Shown here in pieces: positions 18,108 through 28,153 of a stretch of 64,000 nt of DNA. This DNA comes from Bin5 sp965218625 (GTDB lineage Bacteria > Chloroflexota > Anaerolineae > Caldilineales > Caldilineaceae). The DNA is taken from the NCBI GenBank assembly GCA_965218625.1, contig CBDCLG010000014.1, forward strand, positions 124,001 through 188,000, in the 5' to 3' direction. Numbering within the stretch: the first letter of the stretch is position 1; each line of letters begins with the position of its first letter. Under the pieces are notes generated by a model that ran no database searches, was not told where the DNA came from, and was given only the letters and a program-made list of their open reading frames with translations. Position numbers and translations under genes: made by a program.

Positions 18108-18881
18108 ATGTTTACGACCTGTCGGACAGTCCTGCTCGTATCGGTTTGCACGCTCCTCTTCCTGGCCGGCTGTGTACCGATCCAGCCTGAGACGGCGACC
18201 ACGGCCGCGCCGCCGCCGACTGATACGCCCACGCCTGAGCCTACTGCCACACCTACGCCGGCGCCTACCGTCGCCGCCGCGGTTTCTGATGCATGGGAGA
18301 CGTTTGTCGACGAGGCGCGCGGGCTGTCGATATCGTATCCTCCGGGATGGATTTTCATCGATCCCTCAACGCAGGACCTGGCGGACCTTTTCGCGGAAGC
18401 AGGCGAGCGGACAGGCAGCGAAGAGATTAAGGAGCTGATGACCTACGTTACCAACGTGATGCAGCAGCAGGGGAATATGTTCGTCGGCATGGGATATCTG
18501 GTTGGCGCCAACGGCCTCCGCGAGTCGGCGTTTCTTAATAATTTCAACGTGATCGCTGTTCCCCAAGAGGGTCTGTCCCTGTCACTGATTGTGAAATTAA
18601 CCGCCGCCCAGTTGGATGCGCTCGAGGGCGTTGAGGTGGAGAGAGCGGAGGTGGTCGCCGGTCTGCGGCCCGACGGCGCGGAGGCGCTATCGATCCTGTC
18701 TCGCATGGACGGCGCCCTCTACAATCGCCCGGACACAGAGATCGTTTCCTGGCAGGTCGGGTTGCTGTCGCCGGAAGGGGAGACGATGCTGCTCATTTCA
18801 TTTAGTTCCAACAGCGAGGATTTCGCTGAGCTTGAGCCGCTGCTGGGTGAAGTCGTGCAGCGTGTGGAGTGGCAAGAGTAG
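18108..18881 (+). CDS. Lipoprotein with PsbP-like domain
   Basis: The 257-residue protein has a signal peptide with a lipobox (FLAGC), so Cys near residue 22 should be lipidated and the protein held on the outer side of the membrane. A Thr/Pro-rich linker (about 30-58) leads to one domain of about 190 residues. It starts with a Gly-Leu-Ser-Ile-Ser-Tyr-Pro-Pro-Gly-Trp pattern and ends with the segment ELEPLLGEVVQRVEW, resembling PsbP/DcrB-type folds. The same module recurs in the two following genes. The ATG at 18108 follows GGGGGTGAGG. The function is unknown; it is probably in one transcription unit with the next gene (60-base gap). Confidence 0.75.
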   Translation: MFTTCRTVLLVSVCTLLFLAGCVPIQPETATTAAPPPTDTPTPEPTATPTPAPTVAAAVSDAWETFVDEARGLSISYPPGWIFIDPSTQDLADLFAEAGERTGSEEIKELMTYVTNVMQQQGNMFVGMGYLVGANGLRESAFLNNFNVIAVPQEGLSLSLIVKLTAAQLDALEGVEVERAEVVAGLRPDGAEALSILSRMDGALYNRPDTEIVSWQVGLLSPEGETMLLISFSSNSEDFAELEPLLGEVVQRVEWQE

Positions 18882-18941
18882 ACCGTGATTGGCGGCGAGA
18901 GGCGTTTTCGATCCTCGAGCCATTGGAGTAAGGAAACGGGA

Positions 18942-20693
18942 ATGCGCGGCATCCTCTGCCTGTTGCCATTGTGCCTATTCTGTCTGGGCTGGTCCAGTGG
19001 ACCAGCCTCCCATTATTCGTTCGATCAAGCGCCCCATTCAAGCAAGGGCGCCATCAGCCACCCTTCTCAGAGTCCCTCCGGCACCGCGGCGCCCTCGCCG
19101 GACGAAAGTGGCCCGGCAAGCCCTGCGCTCCTGGGTTCGACGCAGGGCGGGGTCTTGGCTGACTGGCAGGTTTTCAATGACGCCAGGCTCGGGCTGACCA
19201 TTTTCAGTCCTCCAGAGTGGCATTTCGTCGAGGACGTGCAGGCGCGGGCTTTGCCGGACGGGATGGCGGAGCTGGCCAGGGCAGCGCTTTCGAGCCTGCT
19301 GCTGCAGCTGCAGTCCGCCGGGCAACCGGACTCGCTGATCGGTTATGGCTATGTTTCCCCGCAGCAGTACACTGATCTGCTGCATGTTAACCAGTTCGCA
19401 GTCGAGATTTTCCCCTCGAACGGGTTGACGCTGTACCAGTTCGGCTGGGGCGCGGCCGCGCGGTTGGAGCGGCAGACCGGGACCGACGTCGACAGCCTTG
19501 AACTGGTCACCCGATTGCGGCCAAACAGGGAAGAGGCGATTTCGGTCCGGTTCCGGGGGGGCGTCCCCGCGCGATCCGTTTCGCAGTCCGTTCTGACAGG
19601 CGCAAGGACGGCGGGCTGGCAGGTATCCCTGATGTCGCCGGACGGCCAGTTCGTGCTTGTGCTGACTTTTTCGGCGCCTGGCGAGCAGTTTGGTCTGTTG
19701 GAGCCGCTGTTTGAAGAGATGGTGCGGCGCGTGCAGTGGGCATACACCGAGGCGCCGGAGCCCGCGGCCGGGCCGGTTGCGTTTGCAGAGAGGGCGCTTC
19801 AGGTCCACGCGGGGCCGGCCCCATTCAGCCCCGTAGTTGGCGAGGTCGTTGCGGGGAGCCCGTTCTCTGTCATCGAGCGGGATGTTACGGGGGCGTGGTG
19901 GCGGATCAGCCATGGCGGTCAGCCGGGTTGGGTTTCGGACCATCAGATGGCTGTCAATCTGCCGGACGCGCCGGCAGCCGTAGCGGTGGCGATGATCGAG
20001 AGGCGGGTGAACGTGCGCAGCGGGCCGGGCGCCAGCAACCCGATAATCGACGTGGTCATACCCGGACAGCAGTATCTGATCACCGGCCGCAGCGCAGAGG
20101 GAGAGTGGCTGCAGATCGATGATAATGGCCGGCCGGGTTGGGTGTACGCCGAGCTGGTGACCGCGGTCGACGCCGGGAATGTGCAGGTAGCGGTCATCGG
20201 TTTTCCGCATCCGCCGTTGCTGCAGATATCAGAGGCGATGATAACGGTCAATTGGGTGATGAACGTGCGCGGCGGGCCGGACATCAGCTACCCGATCATC
20301 GGTTCGGCCTCGCCTGGGCAGCAGTATACAATCACCGGCAAGAATTCGGCCGGCGATTGGTGGCAGATAGACCATGACGGCCGTCCCGGATGGGTTTTCG
20401 GCGACCTGGTTACGCCGGTCAATCCCGGGAGTGTGCCGGTGGTGACGGGATTTCCGCTGCCGCCGCTGTTGCCGGATACGGAGGCTGAGCTGACGTTCAG
20501 CCGCAGCATGAACGTGTATGACGGGCCCGACGCCCGCTACCCTGTCGTAGATACGACACTGCCCGGCTACCGCTATCCTGTCACAGGCAGGAACGCGGTC
20601 GGGAGCTGGTGGCAGATAGACATTCGCGGCCGGCCTGGATGGGTCTTCGGCCAGTTGGCGCGCACGGTTGTGGAGATGGAGGGTGGGCAGTAG
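18942..20693 (+). CDS. Secreted PsbP-like plus four SH3 domain protein
   Basis: From the ATG at 18942 (AAGGAAACGGGA before it) the product has 583 residues. A signal peptide covers about 1-25, and a Ser/Pro-rich linker follows to about 65. The PsbP-like module (about 72-266) matches the upstream lipoprotein. Four bacterial SH3 domains follow; the last three show the repeating pattern N-V-R-x-G-P near the start and G-x-P-G-W-V near the end, and the first is more divergent. Bacterial SH3 domains often bind peptidoglycan or other cell-wall parts. It is the middle member of a three-gene tandem family; no catalytic domain is seen. Confidence 0.78.
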   Translation: MRGILCLLPLCLFCLGWSSGPASHYSFDQAPHSSKGAISHPSQSPSGTAAPSPDESGPASPALLGSTQGGVLADWQVFNDARLGLTIFSPPEWHFVEDVQARALPDGMAELARAALSSLLLQLQSAGQPDSLIGYGYVSPQQYTDLLHVNQFAVEIFPSNGLTLYQFGWGAAARLERQTGTDVDSLELVTRLRPNREEAISVRFRGGVPARSVSQSVLTGARTAGWQVSLMSPDGQFVLVLTFSAPGEQFGLLEPLFEEMVRRVQWAYTEAPEPAAGPVAFAERALQVHAGPAPFSPVVGEVVAGSPFSVIERDVTGAWWRISHGGQPGWVSDHQMAVNLPDAPAAVAVAMIERRVNVRSGPGASNPIIDVVIPGQQYLITGRSAEGEWLQIDDNGRPGWVYAELVTAVDAGNVQVAVIGFPHPPLLQISEAMITVNWVMNVRGGPDISYPIIGSASPGQQYTITGKNSAGDWWQIDHDGRPGWVFGDLVTPVNPGSVPVVTGFPLPPLLPDTEAELTFSRSMNVYDGPDARYPVVDTTLPGYRYPVTGRNAVGSWWQIDIRGRPGWVFGQLARTVVEMEGGQ

Positions 20694-20803
20694 TCTCCAG
20701 CCGAACGAGCGTTGGCAGGAGGCGGCAGGAAGATTTCGTCGACATTCCATTTACGCGCGCGTGCAGAATTGCGCCATTGGCTATTCCAGCCAGGGGGAGG
20801 AAC

Positions 20804-23800
20804 ATGATGACCTCCGTACTGAGAGTTGTGATCGCCTTTGCGATCGTATGTGTACTGGTTGTCGGACAAAATGGTTCGCGACTATTGGCATCACCCGCGG
20901 CGCTTATTCCCGCAGACAATTCAGACAGGGAGTTGCTGGTCGCGTTCTACCGGGCTGCCAATGGTGACGACTGGCTGAAGAACGACAACTGGCTGAGCGA
21001 CGCGCCGATTGGTGTCTGGCATGGTGTGGTTGCCGATACGGGCGGACGCGTCGTTTCGTTGGACCTCAGAGAGAACGGGCTGCGCGGTCCAATTGCGGCT
21101 GAGCTGGGCGGCCTCACCGAGCTGAATTCATTGATCCTTGCCGGCAATGCGTTGGAAGGTTCGATTCCGTCAGAGCTGGGCAGCCTGAGCAACCTCGTAT
21201 GGCTGGACCTGTCGGAAAACGAGTTGAGCGGTCCGCTTCCGCCAGCGCTGGGAAGCCTTACCGGGCTGTTTGTATTGGACCTTGCGAATAACCGGTTGAG
21301 CGGGACAATCCCTGCGTCGCTGGACGCGTTCTCCGACCTTACAGCGCTGGACCTCTCGAGCAATCAACTGAGCGGGGCGATCCCTGCCGCGCTGGCCAAC
21401 ACCAATCTGAAACAGCTGAATCTTTCAGAAAACGAACTGGACGGCGAGGTCCCGCCGGAGTTGGGCGGCCTTGTCAACCTGGCGCTGTTGAATCTCTCAG
21501 GAAACCGGCTGAGCGGCTGCGTACCCGAGGTCTTGCAGGATGTCGAGGAAAATGACCTTGACGGCATGGGGCTGCCGTTGTGCTCGGCATCGACTCCGAC
21601 ACCTACCGCGGTTCCCGAGATACTGAGCACGGCCCAGATCTTCAGAAAGATTTCACCGTCGATACCCTTCATACATACAGATATCGGCTCAGGCAGCGGG
21701 GTGTTGTTCGAGGGCGGATACGTGGTGACAAACGCCCATGTCGTCTGGCCGTATGACAAGGCGGATATCATATTTCCGGATGGAACAGGGTTCAGCCGCG
21801 TGGAGGTGATAGGCTGGGACCTGTTGACGGACCTGGCCGTGCTCGGCCCGATTGATGCGCCTGCCGACGCCGTCGAACTCGTCAACGGAGAAGATGTCGA
21901 GATCGGTTCGGAGATGTACCTGATAGGCTATCCGGGCGGGGAAGAGGTGGAGCCGCAGCCGGCGATCACGCGCGGGATTCTGTCGCGCCTGCGGGAGTGG
22001 GAGACGCTGGGCGTCACCTACTTTCAGACCGATGCCATCGCGGTTGGCGGCCAGAGCGGAGGCGCGCTGGTTTCGGAGACGGGAGATGTGATCGGCATCA
22101 GCGGCTTCAAATTCACCGAAGGGAACTTTGGACTCGTGGCTTCGTCAGCTGACCTGTTGCCGCGCATCCGGCAGCTCATCGCCGGCGAGGACCCCGCCGG
22201 CCTCGGCGACCGGCGGCTGCCGCGAGCGGGGGGCAAACGCGTTCACGAATTGACGTCCCAGAGTTATCTGGATGCCTACATCATCAACGAGCCGGCCGAA
22301 ACAGAGATTGAATTCGAACTCGGCGGCGAGAGCGAGATCGGGGTCCTGGTCTATGACTCGTATGGCAGAGAACCCAGAGGCGCGGGCAGGGGCTCTTTTG
22401 TGACCGAGATCGATGGGCCGCACTTCTTGATTGTTCCGGAAAAGATCTTCGGGGAGGCCACACTGAGCGCGAACCACGCGCTGAGACGTTTTGTTGACCC
22501 GGACCGCGACCGGCGGATCGAGCCGGGCGAGCCCCTGCATGGGAATATCGATTTTCCAGGCGACGTCGATACCTATGTGCTGCACCTGGAAAAGGACGAG
22601 CAGGTCTCGATTGTGGCGCGGTCAATTCTTGCTGACACCATGCTGACGCTCAGTTATCCGGGGGCGACGGAGGAGCAGGAGATCAGCGACGACGACAGCG
22701 GCGGCGGTCTGTTCAGGGTTGACGCGGGCATCGAATACAGAGCGTCCCATACCGGGGAGTTCACACTGATCGTGGAATCAACGAGCAGGTGGGCGCCTGG
22801 GGGCTACGTGATTTCTGTGGACTCGGACAGGACGAGGCGGGCCGCGGCGCCTCGAGCTCCGAAGCTGTGGATAAAGAGCCTGGTGGCGGTGCGGCAAGGT
22901 CCGGGCGTCAAGTACCCGATCGTGGGCGCGGCCGTGTCCGGAGAAACTTTTGTCATCACCGGCAAGGATGCTGCCGACGACTGGTGGCAGGTCGAATTTG
23001 ATGGGCAGGCGGCGTGGGTCGCGGCCGAAATGATGACTGTATCCAACGCCAAAGACGTGGAGATTGTCGCAGGGCTTTCGGCGGCGCGCCAAGCCCCGGC
23101 GGTTTCGATCCACAATCCCCTGGCAGTTCCGATTGGAGACACGCCGGCTGTGTCCGGGCCGGCGTTTTACGACTGGCTCGCGTATGAGGACGGGCGGCGC
23201 GGCCTGAACGTGCACTATCCTCCCGACTGGCTCTTTGCTTCCTCGCAGGAGGAGCTGCTCTCGCTCCTGTCGCAAATGGACGACCATGGCATCGCAGAAG
23301 CTGTGATCGATGCACAGGCGACGTATATCAGTTCTCTGACGCCGGGCGGAGAGGAGAACGGATTCGTCGGCATGGGCTTCCCGCTTCGTGCCGAGGCGGC
23401 GAGTGGATACGTGAATGGATTCGATATCGAGGCGGTTCCGGCCGAAGGCCGTACGCTGGAGGAATTTGCGCAGCTGCTGAACGACCGCCTGGAGCAGTCT
23501 GGAACAGTCACAGTTGAGAAGGTTGACGTCGGTCCGGGCCTGCGGCCCTGGAGAGAGCAGGCGGCATCGATTCGATACCGCAGCGGCGGCGTCCTGGTTT
23601 TCGGTGACACAGCGGTTACAGCGCCGGGCGATGAGGTCGCCGGCTGGAAGGTAGTGCTGCAGTCGCCGGACGGAGAGAGTTTTCTGGTCGTCACCTTTGA
23701 CGTATGGGGCGAAGATTTGGCGCGGTTGGAGCCTCTGCTACGTGGGATTGTGCGCCAGGTCGAGTGGGTGGACCGGCCCGTTTACGAGCCGTCCGCCGGC

Positions 23801-25633
23801 CCGACGATAACGCTCAGCCGGACCATGAACATTCGCGGCGGACCGGGCACCAACTATGCCATCGTCGGCTCGGGCGCCGCGGAGCAGCAGTTCGTTGCAA
23901 TCACAATGAATGCGGCCGGGGACTGGTGGCAGATCGTGTATGAAGGGCAGCTGGCCTGGGTCTACGCGCCGTTCGTGACACAGTCAGAAGATACGGCCGG
24001 GAGGTCCGAGCTCGATGCCGGCGGCTGGCAGACATACCAGGAAGGGGCAAGCGGTCTGGCGTTGTCCTATCCTCCCGGCTGGCACTTTTTCGACCCGGCG
24101 CAGCCTTCCGTCGCCGACCTGACGCTCTTGTCCGCGGCGAAGGAGGGTGAAGGCGAGCAGCTCGGCGTTGCAGAAGCGGCCGCGATGGTGTCGTCAATGA
24201 GCGTGCGGCGTGAGGATGCACTAATCGGACTCGGTCTGCAGACAGTATTGCCTGACTCCGATGTCGGGCCGGGCAATTTCATGCTCGTCTATTCTTTCGC
24301 GGCCGATGGCCTCACGCTGGACAGCTACTCACAGATGGCCGCCGACCTGTTGCAGAGAGGCTTCGGCGTCGAGGCCGACAGCGTTGAGCTGACGCGGGGT
24401 ATGAGGCCGCTGGGCGACGAGGCTGTATCGATCCGCTATCGTGAGGATGTCACCGACAGCGAGGTGTGGCAGGTCTGGCTGCTGTCGCCGGATGGCGGGA
24501 CGCTGCTCGCGGTGGTTTTCAGCGTTCAAACTGATCAGTTCGCGGAGCTGGAGCCGCTGTTGAGCGAGATTGTGCAGCGCGTGCAGTGGACGGGGCAGCC
24601 AAAGGGCGCGGTGGCGACGAGCCAACGTAATCTGAATGTGCATAGCGGTCCGGGCATAGAGTACCCCGTTATGGGCAGGGCGACGGCCGGCCAACAGTTC
24701 CGCATCGTCGGCAGGGACGAGGCCGGAAGCTGGTGGCAGATCGAGTATGAGGGTCAAAGGGGCTGGGTCTTTGGAGAGAATGTGACGACGGCTGACGACG
24801 AGAACGTGGCCGTTGCCACCGACATTCCGCCGCCGCCGCCGCCGCCGACAGAGCCGGTCGTGACGATTGACAGAAATATGAACGTGCGCGCCGGCCCAGG
24901 GACCTTCTATCCGGTGCTGGGCACGGCCAGTCCCGGCGACAGATATTTCATCACCGGCAAGGACCGCTCCGGGAGCTGGTGGCGGATCAACTTCAACGAT
25001 GAGTCCGGCTGGATCTTCAGCAACCTGGTAACGGCGGACGGCCCGCTGGACGATGTCCCGGTTATCGCGGCGTTCGACTGGGATGGGTTCCACGACGGCG
25101 GCCGCCGCCTGTGGATCTTCTATCCGGCGGGCTGGTTTTTCCTGAACATGGCCCACCCTTCCGATGCCGATCGCAGGAGCCTGATCGAGCATGTGGGCCG
25201 GGAAACGGCTGAAGAATGGCTGAGCGACGCCAACGCGGATATGGACGCCGAGCAGAAGGAATTGCATGTCGGCTTTGGCTTCAAAATCGTGACCGATTTT
25301 GACAACCAGATGTTTGTCACTGCCTACCCGTCTGAAGGATTGGAACTGGGGCAGGTGATGTCGTTCGTGCAGGACTCGCTGAGGGAGGCCGGGATTGACG
25401 TGGAGAGCGCAGAAATCGTCACCAATCTGCGTTACGACGGCTCCCAGACAGTCTCGATACGTTCTCGGGATAACCGCGAAGGGCTTGGTTCGGAGACGGT
25501 CAACTGGCAGGTCTGGCTGTTGTCACCAGACAGGGGAACGTTTCTCAGGGTTACCTTTTTCTATGAAGATGGCGGGGCGTCACAATCGGTGCCGCTGATG
25601 AGCGAGATTGTGCGGCGTATTCGTTGGGAGTAG
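20804..25633 (+). CDS. Giant secreted LRR / trypsin-like protease / SH3 / PsbP-like protein
   Basis: The 1609-residue product begins at the ATG at 20804 behind AGGGGGAGGAA and has a signal peptide (about 1-30). Plant-type leucine-rich repeats cover about 65-255 and a chymotrypsin/HtrA-like serine protease about 280-460, with His312 (TNAHVV), Asp343 (LTDLAVL) and Ser418 (GGQSGGALV). A pre-peptidase-like beta domain lies at about 570-675. SH3 and PsbP-like modules follow in the order SH3, PsbP, SH3, PsbP, SH3, SH3, PsbP to the end. The intact triad suggests an active extracellular protease with ligand-binding and wall-binding parts. It shares modules with the two genes upstream. I know of no family with this exact order. 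Confidence 0.82.
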   Translation: MMTSVLRVVIAFAIVCVLVVGQNGSRLLASPAALIPADNSDRELLVAFYRAANGDDWLKNDNWLSDAPIGVWHGVVADTGGRVVSLDLRENGLRGPIAAELGGLTELNSLILAGNALEGSIPSELGSLSNLVWLDLSENELSGPLPPALGSLTGLFVLDLANNRLSGTIPASLDAFSDLTALDLSSNQLSGAIPAALANTNLKQLNLSENELDGEVPPELGGLVNLALLNLSGNRLSGCVPEVLQDVEENDLDGMGLPLCSASTPTPTAVPEILSTAQIFRKISPSIPFIHTDIGSGSGVLFEGGYVVTNAHVVWPYDKADIIFPDGTGFSRVEVIGWDLLTDLAVLGPIDAPADAVELVNGEDVEIGSEMYLIGYPGGEEVEPQPAITRGILSRLREWETLGVTYFQTDAIAVGGQSGGALVSETGDVIGISGFKFTEGNFGLVASSADLLPRIRQLIAGEDPAGLGDRRLPRAGGKRVHELTSQSYLDAYIINEPAETEIEFELGGESEIGVLVYDSYGREPRGAGRGSFVTEIDGPHFLIVPEKIFGEATLSANHALRRFVDPDRDRRIEPGEPLHGNIDFPGDVDTYVLHLEKDEQVSIVARSILADTMLTLSYPGATEEQEISDDDSGGGLFRVDAGIEYRASHTGEFTLIVESTSRWAPGGYVISVDSDRTRRAAAPRAPKLWIKSLVAVRQGPGVKYPIVGAAVSGETFVITGKDAADDWWQVEFDGQAAWVAAEMMTVSNAKDVEIVAGLSAARQAPAVSIHNPLAVPIGDTPAVSGPAFYDWLAYEDGRRGLNVHYPPDWLFASSQEELLSLLSQMDDHGIAEAVIDAQATYISSLTPGGEENGFVGMGFPLRAEAASGYVNGFDIEAVPAEGRTLEEFAQLLNDRLEQSGTVTVEKVDVGPGLRPWREQAASIRYRSGGVLVFGDTAVTAPGDEVAGWKVVLQSPDGESFLVVTFDVWGEDLARLEPLLRGIVRQVEWVDRPVYEPSAGPTITLSRTMNIRGGPGTNYAIVGSGAAEQQFVAITMNAAGDWWQIVYEGQLAWVYAPFVTQSEDTAGRSELDAGGWQTYQEGASGLALSYPPGWHFFDPAQPSVADLTLLSAAKEGEGEQLGVAEAAAMVSSMSVRREDALIGLGLQTVLPDSDVGPGNFMLVYSFAADGLTLDSYSQMAADLLQRGFGVEADSVELTRGMRPLGDEAVSIRYREDVTDSEVWQVWLLSPDGGTLLAVVFSVQTDQFAELEPLLSEIVQRVQWTGQPKGAVATSQRNLNVHSGPGIEYPVMGRATAGQQFRIVGRDEAGSWWQIEYEGQRGWVFGENVTTADDENVAVATDIPPPPPPPTEPVVTIDRNMNVRAGPGTFYPVLGTASPGDRYFITGKDRSGSWWRINFNDESGWIFSNLVTADGPLDDVPVIAAFDWDGFHDGGRRLWIFYPAGWFFLNMAHPSDADRRSLIEHVGRETAEEWLSDANADMDAEQKELHVGFGFKIVTDFDNQMFVTAYPSEGLELGQVMSFVQDSLREAGIDVESAEIVTNLRYDGSQTVSIRSRDNREGLGSETVNWQVWLLSPDRGTFLRVTFFYEDGGASQSVPLMSEIVRRIRWE

Positions 25634-25809
25634 GGGCGCTGGGCGTAGCAACGGCCTGCAAAACGCCTGCCGGCGGGAGGCTGCCGGCAGGCGCCGAAAG
25701 AAGAGACCAGCGCGACACCGCCCTCTCGATCGCAGTCCAGAACTGGCTGCGCGAGAGGGCGGACCTTTTGGCGCTGCAGCTATGGCCGCGGCCCTGCCGT
25801 ATGCATGAG

Positions 25810-25883
25810 CACCCCGGGTAGGATTCGAACCCACGACCCTCTGATCCGAAGTCAGATGCTCTGATCCACTGAGCTACCGGGGC
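25810..25883 (-). tRNA. tRNA-Arg (anticodon TCG)
   Basis: The minus strand folds into a complete cloverleaf: acceptor GCCCCGG pairing with CCGGGGT, a GCTC/GAGC D-stem, the anticodon stem TCTGA/TCAGA with loop CTTCGGA, and a TTCGAAT T-loop. The anticodon TCG reads CGA. The 3' CCA is not encoded. Confidence 0.93.
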
Positions 25884-25974
25884 AAATTCGCACGCCGGAG
25901 TATAGCATGGCCGCGGCGCGACGGGAAAATGCACGGAGGAAAGTCGCGTATCGCATTGAGTATCACTTTGTGCG

Positions 25975-27012
25975 CTACTTTGTGCGTTGCGCGCGCCAGG
26001 CGCCGGCGAAGGCGCGCAGCGCGTCTTCGGCGTCGAGGCCCCGCTCCCTGGACAGGGCGACCAGCCGCCACAGCAACAGGCCCAGCGCCTGCTCGTCGCT
26101 GCCCTCCGGCAGGAGGCGCGCCAGCGCCGGATCGTCGTGCGCCAGCGCGACGCGGTCGAGGAGAGCGGCCTTGTGCGCCTTTGACTGTATCTCTCTGGCT
26201 TTGCGCAGGGCCGGAAGTGCGGCCGGCACGGCATCCAGCGGCCCGCGCGCCGGTTTTTCCTGTGCGGCCCGCTCCTCGGCCTTGATCTCCTCCCAGCGCA
26301 CATAAAGCTGTTCGATATTTTCGATTTCATCATCGCCGAAGACGTGTGGATGGCGGCGGACCAGCTTTTCGACGCTCAGGCGCACCGCGTCGGCCATCTG
26401 AAAGCGGCCCTCTTCGGCGGCGATCTGCGCGATCATGGCGACAATGCCGAGCACGTCGCCCAACTCCTCGGCGATGTGGAGGTCATCGCCGGCGTCGAGC
26501 GCTTCCAGGGCCTCGGCCGCCTCGTCGAGCAGATAGGCGCGCACGGTGGCGAGCGTCTGCTCGCGGTCCCAGGGGCAGCCGTAGGGCGCGCGCAGGTGGG
26601 CCATGACCTCCTGCAGGTCGGCGTAACTTGCGCGGGGAAGCGGGGGCAGGTAGAGGCAGTCGCCGCCGCCGAGGTCGCTTTGCGCAGAAAGTTCGGCCAG
26701 CGGCAGGGAGCGTGCGCAGCCGGACCGGTTCCCGTCCGGGTCGATGAGCTGCAGCGGGTGGTCGTCGGGATAGGCGTTGCCCAGCACCGAGGAGACTGCC
26801 TGCGCGGTTGGCTGATCGCAGACGTTGAAGACGAGCGCCGGCAGCCCCAGGTCGAAGGGCGGATGATGGCGGCCGGAGAGGCGGGCCGCGTCGATGATCT
26901 GCAGGCCCTCACGCGGGTCGATGCCGAGGATCTGCACTGCCTTTTCTACGGCTTGGATCGGTTCGTACCGGGTCATTTTCGCCAGGGACGGGGCACCCTG
27001 TCTCTCCTGCAT
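25975..27012 (-). CDS. mazG: MazG-type nucleoside triphosphate pyrophosphohydrolase
   Basis: The 345-residue protein contains a MazG domain at about residues 135-230: the entry motif PYGCPWDREQT, then metal-binding acidic residues in LLDEAAEALEAL and EELGDVLG. MazG removes pyrophosphate from (d)NTPs and cleans the nucleotide pool. The first 130 residues resemble the C-terminal part of a tetrapyrrole (SAM) methylase, as in YabN-like fusions, but the SAM-binding half is missing, so this part is probably structural only. A second helical region follows MazG. Start choice is uncertain; an in-frame ATG 12 codons later is possible. Confidence 0.82.
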   Translation of the reverse strand: MQERQGAPSLAKMTRYEPIQAVEKAVQILGIDPREGLQIIDAARLSGRHHPPFDLGLPALVFNVCDQPTAQAVSSVLGNAYPDDHPLQLIDPDGNRSGCARSLPLAELSAQSDLGGGDCLYLPPLPRASYADLQEVMAHLRAPYGCPWDREQTLATVRAYLLDEAAEALEALDAGDDLHIAEELGDVLGIVAMIAQIAAEEGRFQMADAVRLSVEKLVRRHPHVFGDDEIENIEQLYVRWEEIKAEERAAQEKPARGPLDAVPAALPALRKAREIQSKAHKAALLDRVALAHDDPALARLLPEGSDEQALGLLLWRLVALSRERGLDAEDALRAFAGAWRAQRTK

Positions 27013-27238
27013 TGAAGTAAGCGCCGGACCGATGGAGTTTTTCGCACTTTACTGCATCCCCCGCAGGCGGTCAATTCTGCCGGACAGTCCGCCGCAAGGA
27101 TTGGCAGGGATATTGAATCCTGATAAAGTAGTTCCAGGTCCGGGCCTGGCCGATCGGGGCCAGTTTGCTTCCCTTGGCGGGCCCCGGGCAGGCGGTTTCA
27201 ACGCGGCGGGGAACCCCTTTGTTTTTCCGAGACGAACT

Positions 27239-28153
27239 GTGACAGACAATCTGCCCAACTGGTATACGCAGCCCGACCGCCCCGCGGCGATCGACCGCGT
27301 GGGGCCGGATGGGCGCGAGGTCCGTGTTTCGGTGATCGTGCCGTGCCGCAACGAGGCGCGCAACATCCGCCCGGTGCTGGAATGGGCCGCGCCCTATGCG
27401 GATGAGCTGCTGGTCGTCGACGGCCACAGCAGCGACGGCACGCGCGATATCGCGACGGAGATGGGCGCGACGGTGCTGCTGGACAACGGCAAGGGCAAGG
27501 GGGACGCGCTGCGGGTGGCCATTGCCGCGGCCAGCGGCGACATTCTTGTCTTTATCGACGCGGACGGCTCGCACGATCCGAGGGATATTCCGGCGCTGGT
27601 GCAGCCGATTGTGGACGGCGAGACCGATCATGTATCCGGTTCGCGCATGTTGGGTGGAAGCGACGAGCTGCACGCGACGATCAACCAGTTCGTGCGCCTC
27701 TTCGGCAGCCAGGTGATCACGCTCAGCATCAACTACAGCCAGGGTGTGCGGTTGACCGATTCGCAGAACGGGTTCCGTGCGATCCGGGCCGACGTGGCGC
27801 GCAGCCTGGCGCTGGCGTCGAACATTACGACGATCGAGCAGGAGATGATCATCAAGACGGTGCGCCGGGGGTACCGCATCTGTGAGGTTTCGACGCACGA
27901 GTATGTGCGCTCGAACGGCGAGTCGAACTTCCGGGTGCTGGATACCTGGCACCGTTATGTCGGAAACTGGCTCTACTATCTCTTTATCTGGCGGCCGCCA
28001 AGGCGGGGTAAAGCGAACGTGCGTATGGGCCTGAGCGGCAGGGCTGACGAGACGACCGACCGTCCTCCCGCGGCAAAGGACCACGAAGCAGAGGAGGAGA
28101 GCGCGCCCGGTTCCGGCGGCGGTGGAGCGCTGCGAAGAGCCGAACACAGATAG
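27239..28153 (+). CDS. Family 2 glycosyltransferase (dolichyl-phosphate mannosyltransferase type)
   Basis: The protein has a GT-A fold: VSVIVPCRNEARNI near residue 25, the nucleotide-binding VVDGHSSDGT, the DxD-like metal site FIDADGSHDP, and a C-terminal SNFRVLDTW segment. It moves a sugar from a nucleotide donor to a polyprenyl phosphate. I choose the GTG at 27239 (VTDNLPNW); in-frame codons further upstream overlap the divergent mazG gene and show no homology. It ends directly at the start of a multi-span membrane protein, which fits a pair that makes and uses a lipid-linked sugar. No C-terminal membrane helices are present. Confidence 0.85.
   Translation: MTDNLPNWYTQPDRPAAIDRVGPDGREVRVSVIVPCRNEARNIRPVLEWAAPYADELLVVDGHSSDGTRDIATEMGATVLLDNGKGKGDALRVAIAAASGDILVFIDADGSHDPRDIPALVQPIVDGETDHVSGSRMLGGSDELHATINQFVRLFGSQVITLSINYSQGVRLTDSQNGFRAIRADVARSLALASNITTIEQEMIIKTVRRGYRICEVSTHEYVRSNGESNFRVLDTWHRYVGNWLYYLFIWRPPRRGKANVRMGLSGRADETTDRPPAAKDHEAEEESAPGSGGGGALRRAEHR

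Noticed and set aside
19038..20210. 390-codon open frame antisense to the SH3 protein
   Set aside because: Overlaps a gene with clear repeated domains and shows no homology itself.
26894..27238. Longer N-terminus for the glycosyltransferase
   Set aside because: These codons overlap the divergent mazG gene and have no similarity to the family; the GTG at 27239 is enough.
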